Shown: positions 28,040-39,030 of the stretch, in pieces | Layout of the letters: the number at the start of each line of letters is the position of its first letter | Position numbering within the stretch: position 1 is the stretch's first letter | Assembly (NCBI GenBank): GCA_015272325.1 | Contig: JACYLU010000038.1 | Span: 210,476 to 274,475, forward strand | DNA: 64,000 bases | Origin: Synechococcales cyanobacterium C42_A2020_086 | GTDB lineage: Bacteria; Cyanobacteriota; Cyanobacteriia; Elainellales; Elainellaceae | Direction: 5' to 3' | Notes under the pieces: model-generated | The model's input: the letters and a program-made list of their open reading frames with translations, nothing else | What the model was told of the DNA's origin: nothing | Database searches by the model: none | Program-made: the position numbers and the translations under genes

Positions 28040-28519
28040 ATGAAGCGGTTCATGAAACGTCTTTTTGTTTGGCTGTGCTTCGGTATACTGGTGCTCTTGA
28101 GCTGGGAGATGCCTGTTTCTCCGGTCCAAGCTCAACCGCTGATGCAGCTTTCCTTACCCAGTTTGAACACTAGCTCGAACCAGGGAAGCTCAAAAGAACA
28201 GAAGGCGCTATTCGAGCAAATTCAGGAGCAGGTCATGCCGGAAATTGAGGCGATTCTCTATCCTGAGCAGTACAAACAGCTAGAAACAGCCATCAACCAA
28301 GGGATGAGCCTGCGCAAGGCATTCAAATCCCTCAACCTCACTCCCGAAGAAAAAACAAAGCTGGTCGCCCTGTTCAAATCAATTCCCAAGAGCAGCATGT
28401 TTGCCTCGCTGACGCCCGAACAGAAAAAGCAGCTCTTCCTGAAAAAGAAAGAGTTTTTCAAGCCTACGGCCGACGAAATCAAGGACAAAGCGGATGACCC
28501 AATTTCGGCAAAACGGTGA
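28040..28519 (+). CDS. Secreted helical protein, unknown function
   Basis: This 159-residue protein has a signal peptide (about 1-31, cleavage after VQAQ). The mature part is helical and Lys/Gln/Glu-rich, with a YPEQYKQLETAINQGMSLRKAFKSLNLTPEEK segment reminiscent of small periplasmic chaperone-like (Spy/CpxP-like) or Lys-rich helical proteins. That similarity is weak and not a family assignment. It follows a tiny secreted peptide gene and may share its transcript. Confidence 0.75.
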   Translation: MKRFMKRLFVWLCFGILVLLSWEMPVSPVQAQPLMQLSLPSLNTSSNQGSSKEQKALFEQIQEQVMPEIEAILYPEQYKQLETAINQGMSLRKAFKSLNLTPEEKTKLVALFKSIPKSSMFASLTPEQKKQLFLKKKEFFKPTADEIKDKADDPISAKR

Positions 28520-28605
28520 GTCAATTGCACGGAAGCAGTTCGTAACGAGGCGGGCACAATAGGGCCCCTAGCCGACTCTCTGGCTAAATTCTATAGCTCA
28601 GCAGA

Positions 28606-31600
28606 TCAGGGATTGTCTGGAACCAGGTTATCTGAGAGCGGGCGACACTGGCTGAGAACTTGGTAGAGCGTATGGGGCCGTACCGGCTTGCTCAGGTAGT
28701 CATCCATGCCGGCCTGCAGGCATTCTTCTCGATCGCCCTGCATAGCACTAGCAGTCACGGCAATAATCCGGGGGCGACGTGGCGGCGGGTAGTGCTGCCG
28801 GATCTGACGGGTGGTAGTGAGTCCATCCATCTCGGGCATCTGGATATCCATCAGCACCACATCGTAAGACTGATGACGCAAAGCATCTAACACTTCTACA
28901 CCATTGTGGACGATGTCGGCGGTGTAGCCCAGTCGTTCCAGCAATTTCAACATCACTTTTTGGTTAACGACATTGTCTTCTGCGATCAAGATCCGCAGCG
29001 GCAGTTTGACTGCTAATTTGAGATCTGCGGCTGGCGATGGTGCCGTGGCTGGGTCAGCCGGGCGAGCAGGGGCACCGGCATAGTTCACAGCGTTATGGGT
29101 GAGCAAGGTCACGAGCGTATTGTAGAGCTGAGACTGCTTCACGGGTTTGGGCAGCGAATAGAGCTGGTCGATGGGCAGGTCTGGCTCAACATGCAGAGGA
29201 GTCAGCAGGACCAAGGGCAAGGCAGCCAGCATGGGCAGTTGGCGAATGGCGGTCGCTAGCTGCAAGCCGTCCATATCCGGCAGTTGGTGATCCACGAGCA
29301 CCACATCGAACGATGAATCGTGCTGTAGATGCTGTAGTGCTTCATGACCCGTTGCATAGCCCTGCCCCACCATGCCCCACTGACGAGCCTGCATCAGCAG
29401 ATTCTGGCGGCTGACACTATTGTCATCGATGACCAGCAAGCGTTTTTGGTGTAAAACGGGGGATTCGGCAGTCATATGCAGCGGTTCTGCGACTGCCCGT
29501 GCCGCAATTGAGAAATAGAAAGTCGAGCCTCGTCCCACTTCGCTATCAACCCAAATCCGACCGCCCATCATTTCGCTGAGCCGCTGGCTAATCACTAGCC
29601 CCAATCCGGTGCCGCCATACTGCCGACTCACCGACGAATCGACCTGGCTAAAGGGCTGAAACAGCCGATTCAGCTGATTAGAGGGAATGCCGATGCCCGT
29701 ATCCCGAACGGCGAAGCGAATCGCATACATGGTCCCTACGTTGCCGCTCAGACCGGAACCAGAGCCATAGAGAGTAGCCGTGGCTTCCGAGTCTTCCCGC
29801 AGTTGCCGAGCCACCACCGATACAGTCACCTCGCCCTGCTCAGTAAACTTGATGGCGTTGCCAATTAGGTTCATCAAGATCTGCCGTAGGCGGGTAATGT
29901 CACCCATGATCTGCCGGGGAACGCTGGCATCGACGACATAGGCCAATTCCAGCCGCTTCTCGGTGGCTTTGGGAGCCAGCAAATCTAGTACACCTTCAAT
30001 GCAGCCGCGGAGGTCGAGGGGTTGCTGTTCTAGATCGAGCTTGCCCGCTTCAATTTTGGAAAAGTCGAGAATATCGTTAATGATGGTAAGCAGGGTATCG
30101 CCACTGGTACGGATGGTTTCTACAAAATCCTGCTGGTGTGGGGTCAAGTCGGTGTCGAGCAGCAGTTCCGTCATGCCAATCACTGCATTCATGGGCGTGC
30201 GAATCTCGTGGCTCATGGTCGCCAAAAAATTGCTCTTGGCGCGATTCGAGGTTTCGGCTTCCCAGCGGGCGGCTTCTAGCGCCATGTTTTTCAGGGTGAG
30301 TTCCTGCCGCTGCCGCCGCTCTTGATCCAGCAAGTGGGCCTGCGCTAGCACCACACCCACCTGCGCCGCAACCGCTTCTAGCAGCTCAACTTCATCTGCC
30401 GTCCACTGCCGCTGGTGATCACACTGCTGCAGACTAATGACACCATTGGGTTCCCCTTGGTAGGAGGTCCGCACCGCCAGCATTGACTGAACCTGATATT
30501 GGGCACAAAGGGGCAGCATTGACTGAAACAGGGGATCGCTCGTGACATCCGGTGAGGCAACGGCTTGATCCTGAGCAAGCACCCGTTCAGCATGGAGGTT
30601 GCCGTTCACTGGAACCTGCAAGCCTTGGCTTGTGAAGCAGTGGGGTGCCACATATTCAGCAACAATTGGCAGTTGGGGCGTTGGTGTAGCCGTGTAGCGA
30701 TGGATCAAACAGCGGCTGACCTGAAACACCTGCCCAATGTGGGTCACCGTAGACTGCAACAGGGTTTGGGTATCGAGATGCTGGCGAATCTCGGCTGTGA
30801 GCTGTTCTAGTAATTGGGTGCGTCGCCGCTGTTGATGCAGCATCGCTTCAATTTGCTTGTGCTGGGTAATGTCCTGCACTATACCCAAAATCAACGTTGC
30901 GGTTGAACCGACCGAGAGGGGGGAATCAGGAGCAAACCCGATCTCCCGAGACTGGAGCCAGCACCAGCTTTCGTCTGCTTGCTTGACGCAATATTCGATT
31001 TCGAGCATTTCCCCAGCCGGCAAGGTAGCGCTGCGCTGCACATGAGCGGCAACAGCCGCCTGCTGATCGGGATGAATCAATTGCTGGGCAACCAAGGTGT
31101 CCAGGGGCAGTTGCTCAGGGAGCAGATTTCCTGTCAACAGCTTCACCGCAGACCGATTGGCGAAGACTAAGCGTCCCTGGGCGCGATCGTAGAGATAGAC
31201 TCCTAGTGGAATCTCGTTCAGCACTGTCTGAATCCACGTCTGAATCCACGGGCGCTCAAGGATAGACTTCGAACTTGCTGAACACTTAGCCGCACTTTTT
31301 GTGACCTCTGTGGCCTCTGTGACATCAGAGTGCCGCTCAAGCGTCAGCAGGGCATAGCTGAGTTCAGCGGCCGAGAAAGCCGTAACGGTGAGGCGCTGAA
31401 TGGCGTTTGACCCAGGTAAGCCGAGAACAGTAAAGCCGTTGGTCGGCAATTCAAGGGGGTCCGTGTGTTCTCCAGCAAACACGAGATGCAGCAGTTGCCG
31501 GTAGATGGGTTGAACCAACAGCGGCATCACGGCTGCAATGGACTGCCCCTGAAGCTGGTGGCGAGGAATGTCCGTCCACTGTTCTAGGCAGCGATTCCAG

Positions 31601-31692
31601 AACCGGATGCTGTAGTCGGCGCTGAATACACATATGCCAACGGGCACACAGTCTAGGGGGCTAAACGTTGATGCGGAGTGTTGCTCGTCCAT
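28606..31692 (-). CDS. Hybrid sensor histidine kinase (PAS-PAS-GAF-HisKA-HATPase-REC-REC)
   Basis: This 1028-residue soluble kinase has two PAS domains (about 10-120 and 150-280), a GAF domain (about 300-455), HisKA with His495 ([13 protein letters not shown]), an HATPase with GTGLGLVIS, and two receivers (about 750-865 and 900-1020). The second receiver has a canonical Asp949 in [10 protein letters not shown]; the first has [10 protein letters not shown]. The GAF domain has the [13 protein letters not shown] ending of cyanobacterial GAFs, but no chromophore cysteine was confirmed. The BarA-like arrangement lacks an HPt. No cognate regulator is adjacent. Confidence 0.93.
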   Translation of the reverse strand: MDEQHSASTFSPLDCVPVGICVFSADYSIRFWNRCLEQWTDIPRHQLQGQSIAAVMPLLVQPIYRQLLHLVFAGEHTDPLELPTNGFTVLGLPGSNAIQRLTVTAFSAAELSYALLTLERHSDVTEATEVTKSAAKCSASSKSILERPWIQTWIQTVLNEIPLGVYLYDRAQGRLVFANRSAVKLLTGNLLPEQLPLDTLVAQQLIHPDQQAAVAAHVQRSATLPAGEMLEIEYCVKQADESWCWLQSREIGFAPDSPLSVGSTATLILGIVQDITQHKQIEAMLHQQRRRTQLLEQLTAEIRQHLDTQTLLQSTVTHIGQVFQVSRCLIHRYTATPTPQLPIVAEYVAPHCFTSQGLQVPVNGNLHAERVLAQDQAVASPDVTSDPLFQSMLPLCAQYQVQSMLAVRTSYQGEPNGVISLQQCDHQRQWTADEVELLEAVAAQVGVVLAQAHLLDQERRQRQELTLKNMALEAARWEAETSNRAKSNFLATMSHEIRTPMNAVIGMTELLLDTDLTPHQQDFVETIRTSGDTLLTIINDILDFSKIEAGKLDLEQQPLDLRGCIEGVLDLLAPKATEKRLELAYVVDASVPRQIMGDITRLRQILMNLIGNAIKFTEQGEVTVSVVARQLREDSEATATLYGSGSGLSGNVGTMYAIRFAVRDTGIGIPSNQLNRLFQPFSQVDSSVSRQYGGTGLGLVISQRLSEMMGGRIWVDSEVGRGSTFYFSIAARAVAEPLHMTAESPVLHQKRLLVIDDNSVSRQNLLMQARQWGMVGQGYATGHEALQHLQHDSSFDVVLVDHQLPDMDGLQLATAIRQLPMLAALPLVLLTPLHVEPDLPIDQLYSLPKPVKQSQLYNTLVTLLTHNAVNYAGAPARPADPATAPSPAADLKLAVKLPLRILIAEDNVVNQKVMLKLLERLGYTADIVHNGVEVLDALRHQSYDVVLMDIQMPEMDGLTTTRQIRQHYPPPRRPRIIAVTASAMQGDREECLQAGMDDYLSKPVRPHTLYQVLSQCRPLSDNLVPDNP

Positions 31693-31942
31693 TTTGCCAC
31701 TGTCTTACCGCTGTCTATCCAGGGTGTCCAATCGGCAGCCAAAAGCCGGATCGGTGCAAGGGTTGCCTGCGTGAATGTCCCTGCATGAGTCTGCCTTAGT
31801 ATAGTTCGGAGACGATGGCCTTGCGGCAACCCCCTGTATCCTCAGGATGGAGAAATCAAGACGGAGTGCAATAGCCTCCGAAGGGCATTCTGCCTTGGTA
31901 GAGAGACTTTTGTGCGGTCTTCCGTACAGACAGATCCTAGGG

Positions 31943-33181
31943 TTAGCGTTCCACAAAGGGAGCTAAAGATCCCAATGCAGTCAAGGAAAATGGTCTCCTA
32001 TTCTCAGTGTTATCACTGAGGGGTGACACGGAAGCCAAACTGCGGGCAAATTGAGCAGCCTCTGCTGCAGCCTCCGCTGGAGAAACGCTGTTGGGTGGCT
32101 GCCAACGATGGACAAAGTCATACTTCCAGAGCTGCGGTAAATGCAGAATTGCGGCTTTCAGGTTCGTTGCGGCGGCTAGCGCCTGCTGTTGCACCGGGGG
32201 AGAAATGATCTGCCGAGCGGCTAGAAACTCGTAAACGTAGGGAATGCCCCACACCAAAGCCACGCCAACTGCTTGCTGCATCGACCAAACGCCGCCAATC
32301 TGCTGAGACACATAGCGCTCGAGCTGAATCGCAGAAATCGCAAAGTAGGTGTCTGGTTGCGTCCTCTGCTTGGGCGGCAGCTCACGCGCCTCCCAAAACC
32401 CCAGCACGGCATTCCAGATGGCATGGCTGCAAACAAAGCTCATCTGCTGAGCCGTCATCGCCTGACAAAACCGGAGCGCTAGCCACTGCAAGGTCTTGTC
32501 TCGGTTGCGCTTCAATCGAGCGCCGATATTAGCATACGTGTCTTCCTGGAACGCTTGGACGATCTCATCCATATTGCGCCGATCCATTCCATAGTCAGCC
32601 AACTCTGCCAAAACTCCATCCCAATCCAGCGGCTGTTGGGCTTGTAGCTGCTCCTGGATCAACTGCAAGTGGGCATCCCAGATCACGCTGCTAAACGCCA
32701 GCTCGGTTCTCGGGAGCACCGCCGGAGACGATGCCACCACAGGGTAAGCCGCTCGGCATAGCTCCACCGCTAGGTCGACCGCATCGTAGAATTTGAGGTA
32801 GTTCAGGACCACCACTGTTTGCTCAATGTCGTCGCAGGGGCGAGCAATAAACTGCTGCAGTGCTGCCTGAGCTTGCAGAGGGTCATTGCGGTAGAGGGCA
32901 TATTGCACGCGCAAATCATCCAGGGCGGCAAACTCCTGCTGATACACCTGAGGCTGATGCTGCTGCAAAAACTGGATCAGGTCGATGGCCGGCTCAAGCT
33001 GATTCTGAGCAACGAGTTGATGTTGCATCTCTACTAGCAGCATCCCCAGATCCAGCTCTTCCACTAGCTGCGGCGACAGCGGTTGAGCCAGGACATCGCG
33101 CAGTAGATGATAGCGCTGCTGAGTAGAAGCGGCTTCATAGGCGGCCGCCCATTGTTCCGGATCCGTGAATGCCAACGCCAT
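31943..33181 (-). CDS. Conserved-looking hypothetical protein
   Basis: This 412-residue soluble protein is predominantly helical and Gln/Ala-rich. The first 160 residues have repeating helical character (YHLLRDVLAQPLSPQLVEELD and a block with YQQEFAALDDLRVQYAL) that could be TPR-like. I know of no catalytic motif. It reads into the region upstream of the hybrid kinase, separated by 250 bp. It is kept because it is long, has a natural start and normal codon composition. Confidence 0.72.
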   Translation of the reverse strand: MALAFTDPEQWAAAYEAASTQQRYHLLRDVLAQPLSPQLVEELDLGMLLVEMQHQLVAQNQLEPAIDLIQFLQQHQPQVYQQEFAALDDLRVQYALYRNDPLQAQAALQQFIARPCDDIEQTVVVLNYLKFYDAVDLAVELCRAAYPVVASSPAVLPRTELAFSSVIWDAHLQLIQEQLQAQQPLDWDGVLAELADYGMDRRNMDEIVQAFQEDTYANIGARLKRNRDKTLQWLALRFCQAMTAQQMSFVCSHAIWNAVLGFWEARELPPKQRTQPDTYFAISAIQLERYVSQQIGGVWSMQQAVGVALVWGIPYVYEFLAARQIISPPVQQQALAAATNLKAAILHLPQLWKYDFVHRWQPPNSVSPAEAAAEAAQFARSLASVSPLSDNTENRRPFSLTALGSLAPFVER

Positions 33182-33346
33182 AGGTCACGTCCTCTCCTAT
33201 GCGGAACCGCACCATTGTAGGATACTGCTGGAGAGAGCGACTGTTGTCTGGATGGCGGTTAGCAGAAACCACCCTCAAACCAATGCTCAAGATAATCCCA
33301 AAAGTTTTTGGAGTTTGGCTGCCCGTGCTACAACAGCTCTTCCGCC

Positions 33347-33718
33347 CTATTTCTTGCCCGACCCGCCGCTGATCTTGGCCTTATATCCCTGCTGCAGCAA
33401 AATCTCTACAATCTTCTGGCTGTGATCGCCTTGAATCTCAATTTCATTATCCTTTAACGTGCCACCCGCCCCACATTGCCCCTTGAGCTGTTTCAGCAGT
33501 GCGGCCAAGGTTTCGGGCTTTGCCTGGAAACCGGTAATCACCGTCACCGTTTTACCTTTGCGCCCAGCTCGCGTTGCCTGTACCCGCACCTGCTGCTGGT
33601 GAGGCGGCAGTTCAGCAACCGGACACTCGAACGCCTCTGGGTCGCTAGAGGAACCAAACTCCGAATACACAACTCGGTTTTTCGATGCAGAGGCAGCGTT
33701 GCGGTTGGATTTAGACAT
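33347..33718 (-). CDS. SUI1/eIF1 (YciH) family translation factor
   Basis: This 123-residue protein has a C-terminal SUI1 domain (about 45-120), with RAGRKGKTVTVITGF and LKGQCGAGGTLKDNEIEIQGDH matching the eIF1-like fold. Bacterial YciH binds the small ribosomal subunit and may influence start-codon selection. The N-terminus is a basic, flexible 40 residues, slightly longer than in enteric YciH. It lies divergent from trpB. Confidence 0.92.
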   Translation of the reverse strand: MSKSNRNAASASKNRVVYSEFGSSSDPEAFECPVAELPPHQQQVRVQATRAGRKGKTVTVITGFQAKPETLAALLKQLKGQCGAGGTLKDNEIEIQGDHSQKIVEILLQQGYKAKISGGSGKK

Positions 33719-33815
33719 AGAGTGATCGCAAGACTGGAGTGTGAGCAGAAGAAGGACTTCTCTAACTTCTCTATAATAATGAGGACTGTTTGATTATCTC
33801 CCGCTTGTAACGTCA

Positions 33816-35075
33816 ATGGTTTTTTCTCCTGCGTCTTCTGCTGCCCTCGGTTTAGATCCAAGCTCGTCCCAACGTCCAGATGCCCTGGGTCGTTTTGGGC
33901 AGTTTGGCGGCAAGTATGTCCCCGAGACCCTGATGCCAGCCCTCAGCGAACTCGAGGCGGCCTTTTATCAGTACCGCAATGAGCCAGCCTTTCAGCAGGA
34001 GCTAGACGGTCTGCTGCGCCACTATGTCGGTCGAGCCACGCCGCTCTACTTTGCCGAACGGTTGACTCAGCACTACGCCCGACCTGACGGCAGCGGCGCT
34101 CAGATTTACCTGAAGCGGGAAGACCTCAACCACACGGGTGCTCACAAAATCAACAACGCCTTGGGGCAAGTGCTGCTAGCCAAGCGCATGGGCAAACGGC
34201 GGATCATTGCCGAAACCGGAGCCGGTCAGCACGGCGTCGCAACGGCCACAGTCTGCGCTCGCTTTGGGCTGGAGTGCATTATCTACATGGGTGTGCATGA
34301 CATGGAGCGGCAGGCACTCAATGTCTTCCGGATGCGGCTGATGGGGGCAGAAGTGCGTCCAGTGTCTGCTGGGACTGGTACTCTCAAAGACGCCACCTCG
34401 GAAGCAATTCGGGATTGGGTCACCAATGTCGAGACCACCCATTACATTCTGGGATCCGTGGCCGGACCCCACCCCTACCCGATGCTGGTGCGCGACTTTC
34501 AGGCGGTAATCGGGCGAGAGACCCGCGCTCAATGTCTGGATACTTGGGGAGGGCTGCCGGATATCCTGCTGGCTTGCGTCGGCGGCGGCTCTAACGCCAT
34601 GGGGCTGTTCCACGAATTTGTCGGCGAACCCAGCGTACGGTTAATCGGCATTGAAGCTGGCGGCGAAGGCGTAGATTCCGAGAAACATGCGGCCACCTTG
34701 ACGCGCGGTCGGGTCGGCGTGCTGCACGGTGCCATGAGCTATCTGCTGCAAGACGACGACGGGCAGGTGATTGAACCCCACTCCATTAGTGCTGGGTTAG
34801 ATTATCCGGGCGTCGGTCCTGAGCACAGCTACTTGAAAGATGCCGGTCGCGCTGAATATTACAGCATCACCGATCAGCAGGCATTGCAAGCATTTCAGCT
34901 CTTGTCTCGGCTCGAGGGCATCATCCCAGCTCTCGAAACCGCTCACGCCATTGCCTATCTGGATATTCTTTGTCCCCAGCTTTCGGGTAGCCCACGCATT
35001 GTCATCAACTGCTCGGGACGAGGCGATAAAGACATGCAGACAGCTGCCAAGCTCTTGAATTTGGGTGAAGCATGA
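33816..35075 (+). CDS. trpB: Tryptophan synthase beta subunit
   Basis: TrpB condenses indole and serine to tryptophan with PLP. The PLP lysine is Lys111 in [13 protein letters not shown]. The glycine-rich phosphate loop is GGGSNAMG, and GHG-like regions are intact; 419 residues is the normal length. About 25 extra residues at the N-terminus are typical of cyanobacteria. Its stop overlaps the next gene's start as ATGA, suggesting translational coupling with the RNase D-like gene. trpA is not nearby. Confidence 0.96.
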   Translation: MVFSPASSAALGLDPSSSQRPDALGRFGQFGGKYVPETLMPALSELEAAFYQYRNEPAFQQELDGLLRHYVGRATPLYFAERLTQHYARPDGSGAQIYLKREDLNHTGAHKINNALGQVLLAKRMGKRRIIAETGAGQHGVATATVCARFGLECIIYMGVHDMERQALNVFRMRLMGAEVRPVSAGTGTLKDATSEAIRDWVTNVETTHYILGSVAGPHPYPMLVRDFQAVIGRETRAQCLDTWGGLPDILLACVGGGSNAMGLFHEFVGEPSVRLIGIEAGGEGVDSEKHAATLTRGRVGVLHGAMSYLLQDDDGQVIEPHSISAGLDYPGVGPEHSYLKDAGRAEYYSITDQQALQAFQLLSRLEGIIPALETAHAIAYLDILCPQLSGSPRIVINCSGRGDKDMQTAAKLLNLGEA

Positions 35076-35701
35076 CGCTGCAAGATTTTCAGGTTTTCGA
35101 TGGTGATTTGTCGGAGCAGGCGTTGGCGGTTTACCAGCAATCCGACGCCCTCGCGGTCGATACCGAAACCATGGGTCTGCTGCCCCAGCGCGATCGGCTC
35201 TGCCTCGTGCAGCTCTGCAATACCGAGGGTCAGGTGACGGCCCTGCGCATCGCCAAAGGACAAACCGCCGCGCCAAATTTGCAGCGCCTGCTAGAAGCCG
35301 AGTCGATTATCAAAGTATTCCACTTTGCCCGCTTTGATCTAGCGACGCTGCGCTACCACCTAGGGATTCAGGTGCGGCCCGTGTTTTGCACCAAAATCGC
35401 GAGCAAGCTGGCCCGCACCTATAGCCCCAAGCATGGATTGAAAGATGTAGTGCAGGAGCTAGAGCAGGTGGAGCTAGATAAGTCGGCTCAAAGCTCAGAC
35501 TGGGGGAATGCCGCCAACCTCTCAGAGGAACAGCTCCGCTATGCCGCCAATGACGTGCGCTACCTGCTGAACCTGCGCCTCAAGCTGATGGAGATGCTGC
35601 AGCGGGAAGACCGCTGGTTCCTGGCTCAGGAGTGCTTTCAGTGTTTGCCGACGATTGTTTCACTCGATCTATTGCAGTATCAGGGCATTTTCGAGCATTA
35701 G
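35072..35701 (+). CDS. RNase D-type 3'-5' exonuclease
   Basis: This 209-residue DEDDy-family exonuclease should trim the 3' ends of RNA, such as tRNA precursors. The catalytic acids are visible: Asp30 and Glu32 in VDTETMG, a second Asp in FARFDLATL, and the last Asp with its tyrosine in YAANDVRYL. It consists of the exonuclease domain alone, without HRDC domains of enteric RNase D, as is common in cyanobacteria. It overlaps trpB by four bases. Confidence 0.9.
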   Translation: MTLQDFQVFDGDLSEQALAVYQQSDALAVDTETMGLLPQRDRLCLVQLCNTEGQVTALRIAKGQTAAPNLQRLLEAESIIKVFHFARFDLATLRYHLGIQVRPVFCTKIASKLARTYSPKHGLKDVVQELEQVELDKSAQSSDWGNAANLSEEQLRYAANDVRYLLNLRLKLMEMLQREDRWFLAQECFQCLPTIVSLDLLQYQGIFEH

Positions 35702-35721
35702 CGGTTTGGTAGGGGTTTCTT

Positions 35722-37086
35722 CTAAGACTCCACAATCCGCAGCGCAATGGAAATTAGGCTGAGGAAGGTGAGAAAGCCGACGGCATCCAGCGTGGTCGTC
35801 AGCAAGGGACCGCTGATTAGAGCGGGATCTAGCCCTAGCCGCTTCAGGACCATGGGCAGCAGCGTTCCCAGACTAGCCGCCACAAAGACATTGATTACCA
35901 TCACCAGCCCGGCTACAATCGCCACCCAGCGTTCCGAGGGCACGGCCCAAATCAGCGACAGCAGGCTCAAGGTCAGCCCCAGCGCTAGGGCCGTTCCCAG
36001 CCCAGCCAACAGCTCCTTGCGCAGAATCTTCAGCGTATCAGCATGGGTGACTTCGCCAACGCCCAGTCCGCGGACCGTCACTGAAAGCGCCTGAATTGCC
36101 ACGTTGCCGCTCGTATTCGACAAAATTGGCATCACCACCGCCAGCACCGGTACCAGCGCAATCACCTGCTGGAACGGCGCAATAGCGCTGGCTGCCCCAA
36201 CATACAGCGCAATGTTTCCCAGCAGCCATGGCAGCCGCTTGCGAATGGTGACCTTAGGAGACGACAGAGCTGCCTCGTCACCGCCGCTGACCCCCGCCAG
36301 CTTTTGCATGTCTTCGGTGGCTTCTTCTTCCAGCACATCCACCATATCGTCGATCGTGACAATGCCGACCAAGCGATCTTCCCGATCCACCACTGGCAGA
36401 GCAATCAGGTCATAGCGCTTCATCAGCCGTGCCACTTCTTCCTGAGGCATTTCCGTATAGGCTTTGATCACCCGCGTGCTGGCCACATCTCGAATCAGCA
36501 CGGTGGGAATCGTAAAAATCAGCTGCCGCAGCGACACCACCCGCACCAGCCGCCGCTGATCGTCGGTGACATAGGCGTAATAGATCGTTTCTTTATCCTG
36601 GTCACTGCTGCGGATCTTGTCGAGCGCTTCCCCAACTGTCAGCCCTTCCCGCAACTGCACATACTCGGTGGTCATCACCCGCCCAGCCGTGCCTTCTGGG
36701 TAGCCCAAGATTGTAGCAGTAGCATGCCGCTCGCTGGGGCTGAGCTGTTGCAGCAGTCGCCGCACAATTCGAGCGGGCAGTTCGTCAAATAACTCGGCTC
36801 GATCGTCCGGCCGCATCGACTCCACTAGTCGCCGCACATCTGCCGCCTGCAACGAGCTGATTAGCTCCTCCTGGACATCCGGCGGTAGGTACTCAAAGAC
36901 ATCTGTTGCTTGGTCCTTATTGAGCAAGCGAAACGCAATAGCGCGCCGTTCAGGAGGCAATTCGACAATGTAATCGCCCACATCAATCGCCGGAAGCTGA
37001 TTCAGCTCCCATTTCATTTGGTTCAAGCCAGATACTTCTGGCCCAATCAATCCCGACAGAGAACTCTGCTTCTCCTGAGTGAGCAT
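35722..37086 (-). CDS. mgtE: Magnesium transporter
   Basis: MgtE forms a Mg2+-gated channel for Mg2+ uptake. The 454-residue protein shows the N-terminal helical domain (about 30-130), two CBS domains (about 135-255) and a five-helix membrane domain (about 285-450). The pore region includes PILSNTSGNVAIQALSVTVRG, close to the family's N-x-G-N-V-G signature. It converges on the RNase D gene with 20 bp between. Confidence 0.95.
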   Translation of the reverse strand: MLTQEKQSSLSGLIGPEVSGLNQMKWELNQLPAIDVGDYIVELPPERRAIAFRLLNKDQATDVFEYLPPDVQEELISSLQAADVRRLVESMRPDDRAELFDELPARIVRRLLQQLSPSERHATATILGYPEGTAGRVMTTEYVQLREGLTVGEALDKIRSSDQDKETIYYAYVTDDQRRLVRVVSLRQLIFTIPTVLIRDVASTRVIKAYTEMPQEEVARLMKRYDLIALPVVDREDRLVGIVTIDDMVDVLEEEATEDMQKLAGVSGGDEAALSSPKVTIRKRLPWLLGNIALYVGAASAIAPFQQVIALVPVLAVVMPILSNTSGNVAIQALSVTVRGLGVGEVTHADTLKILRKELLAGLGTALALGLTLSLLSLIWAVPSERWVAIVAGLVMVINVFVAASLGTLLPMVLKRLGLDPALISGPLLTTTLDAVGFLTFLSLISIALRIVES

Positions 37087-37403
37087 ACAACCTCCTATAG
37101 ACTCCCACGCGCTGGCAGTCTACAGGCTCACCAGGCTAGAGAGTGAATGTACTGTGGGGTAATGGACTTCGGTCCATAAATGTATAAAATTCAACATCGA
37201 TGCTGGCTAGGGCACGGCATCGCTAGTGTACATATTAACCGCGAAGCGCTCAGAATCGGTAGCCCTGAAGAGAGAATTTTATAGGGAATTGATAAACGCT
37301 AGGATTGAGGTCAATTTTGAGAGGAATAGCCGCTTTCAGAGAGTGACAGGTTGAGAGTCATACGGGCAGTTTTGATGCGGGTCCAGCGTCTCAATGAGCC
37401 GCC

Positions 37404-37739
37404 TCAGCGATTTCTCGAACGATGACCGGACGCAGGATGAAATTTCCGATACAGCCAAGCCTGCACCGGCACACCGTGCTGTAAATGCGACTCAACTATC
37501 GCAACCACCTGATCAACCGCAACTCGGTGATACCAAATCTGCTCGGGCAGCACCAGCACCATCGGACCGTTGCCGCACTGCCCCAAACAGCGACAGCGTT
37601 GGAGTGTCACCTCTGGAATAGCAGCCGCTTGCAGAGTCGCTTCAAAAGCAGTTGCAACCGCCGCTGCACCCGCTTTGCGGCAAGCCGTATTTTGGCAGAT
37701 CAATACAACTCGACCAGCAGGCAACTGACTAGATACCAT
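37404..37739 (-). CDS. (2Fe-2S) ferredoxin-like / thioredoxin-fold protein
   Basis: This 111-residue protein has cysteines C14 and C20 in the N-terminal NTACRKAG region, then C50 and C54 (RCRCLGQCGNGPMVLVLP). This spacing matches the NuoE/thioredoxin-like [2Fe-2S] ferredoxin family. It probably transfers electrons. Its start overlaps the 3' end of cysK by 11 bp on the same strand, so it is translationally coupled. A link to sulfur or cysteine metabolism is inferred from that coupling only. Confidence 0.85.
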   Translation of the reverse strand: MVSSQLPAGRVVLICQNTACRKAGAAAVATAFEATLQAAAIPEVTLQRCRCLGQCGNGPMVLVLPEQIWYHRVAVDQVVAIVESHLQHGVPVQAWLYRKFHPASGHRSRNR

Positions 37740-38709
37740 CGATTAGCAATCCCTTAGCGGCCAACCACTCGCGGTTAAACAAACGCGACTGATAGCGGGC
37801 ACCCCCATCGCACAGCACGGTGACAATTGTATGACCCGGTCCGAGCTGTTTTGCCAATGCGACCGCCGCTCCGACATTAATGCCCACCGAACCACCCATG
37901 AACAGACCATCTCGCCGCAGCAGCTGGTAAATGACTCGCAGCGCCTCCGGATCGGTAATCTGGATGGCATCATCGATGGGCGCACCCTCCATGTTGGCTG
38001 TAATGCGACTGTTGCCAATCCCCTCCGTGACCGAACTGCCCTCGATTTTGATTTCCCCGGTCTTGGCATAGCTGTAGAGACCGCTGCCCATCGGATCTGC
38101 CAAGACACAGCGTACCCCAGGATTTTTCTCCTTGAGAAACAGGGACACTCCAGCATAGGTGCCTCCCGTGCCGGTCGCCGCTACCCAGGCATCGATTTGC
38201 CCGTCGGTTTGCGCCCAGATTTCCGGTCCGGTCGTCTCGTAGTGGGCCTGTCGATTGGCAAGATTATCGAACTGATTTGCCCAAATGGCGTTTTCCATTT
38301 CCTGAGCAATTCGCCCCGACAGCTTGACGTAGTTATTGGGATCTCGATAGGGCACCGCCGGCACCGGGCGCACTTCCGCTCCTAGCGTCCGCAGCAAATC
38401 AATTTTTTCTTGAGACTGAGTATCGGGGATGATGATCAAGCATTTGTATCCCTTCGCATTGCAAATGTGTGCCAGTCCAATACCAGTATTGCCTGCTGTG
38501 CCTTCCACAACTGTGCCGCCGGGTTTAAGCACCCCCTGTTCTTCAGCAGACTGGATAATGTAAAGGGCAGCCCGGTCTTTAACAGAACCACCCGGGTTGA
38601 GGAATTCGGCCTTGCCCAGAATTTCGCATCCGGTTTCTTCGCTGAAGCTGTTGAGCCGAATCAACGGGGTATTGCCAACGGTGCCCACAAATCCGTCTTT
38701 GATATCCAT
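37729..38709 (-). CDS. cysK: Cysteine synthase A
   Basis: CysK (O-acetylserine sulfhydrylase) makes cysteine from O-acetylserine and sulfide with PLP. The PLP lysine is Lys44 in GGSVKDRAAL, and the GTAGNTGIGLA and TGTGGTYAGVS phosphate and substrate loops are present. The start at 38709 (MDIKDGFVG) fits the family; a longer frame to 38772 adds unlikely sequence. With 326 residues it is full length. Confidence 0.95.
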   Translation of the reverse strand: MDIKDGFVGTVGNTPLIRLNSFSEETGCEILGKAEFLNPGGSVKDRAALYIIQSAEEQGVLKPGGTVVEGTAGNTGIGLAHICNAKGYKCLIIIPDTQSQEKIDLLRTLGAEVRPVPAVPYRDPNNYVKLSGRIAQEMENAIWANQFDNLANRQAHYETTGPEIWAQTDGQIDAWVAATGTGGTYAGVSLFLKEKNPGVRCVLADPMGSGLYSYAKTGEIKIEGSSVTEGIGNSRITANMEGAPIDDAIQITDPEALRVIYQLLRRDGLFMGGSVGINVGAAVALAKQLGPGHTIVTVLCDGGARYQSRLFNREWLAAKGLLIDGI

Positions 38710-38915
38710 TCTTACATTCCCTAGCGGTATCCCTTCAAATTCTGACCGATCGTAGGGTTGAATTGGCCCCACTCCAGCAAATTTCGCGGCAGAGCACGAA
38801 ACTCACCCGCGATCTTGTTCAAATGGGTTCAAATGGGGCTGCTTTGAGTTAATATGGAACTCCGGAGCCAACCCTGAACTCAACCCAAGAGAGGTTCGAC
38901 TCCGGTAGGTCCAAC

Positions 38916-38987
<72 letters not shown>

Positions 38988-39030
38988 TTTTTTGTAGTTG
39001 TCTACGCAACTGATTGACTAATGGGGTTTA

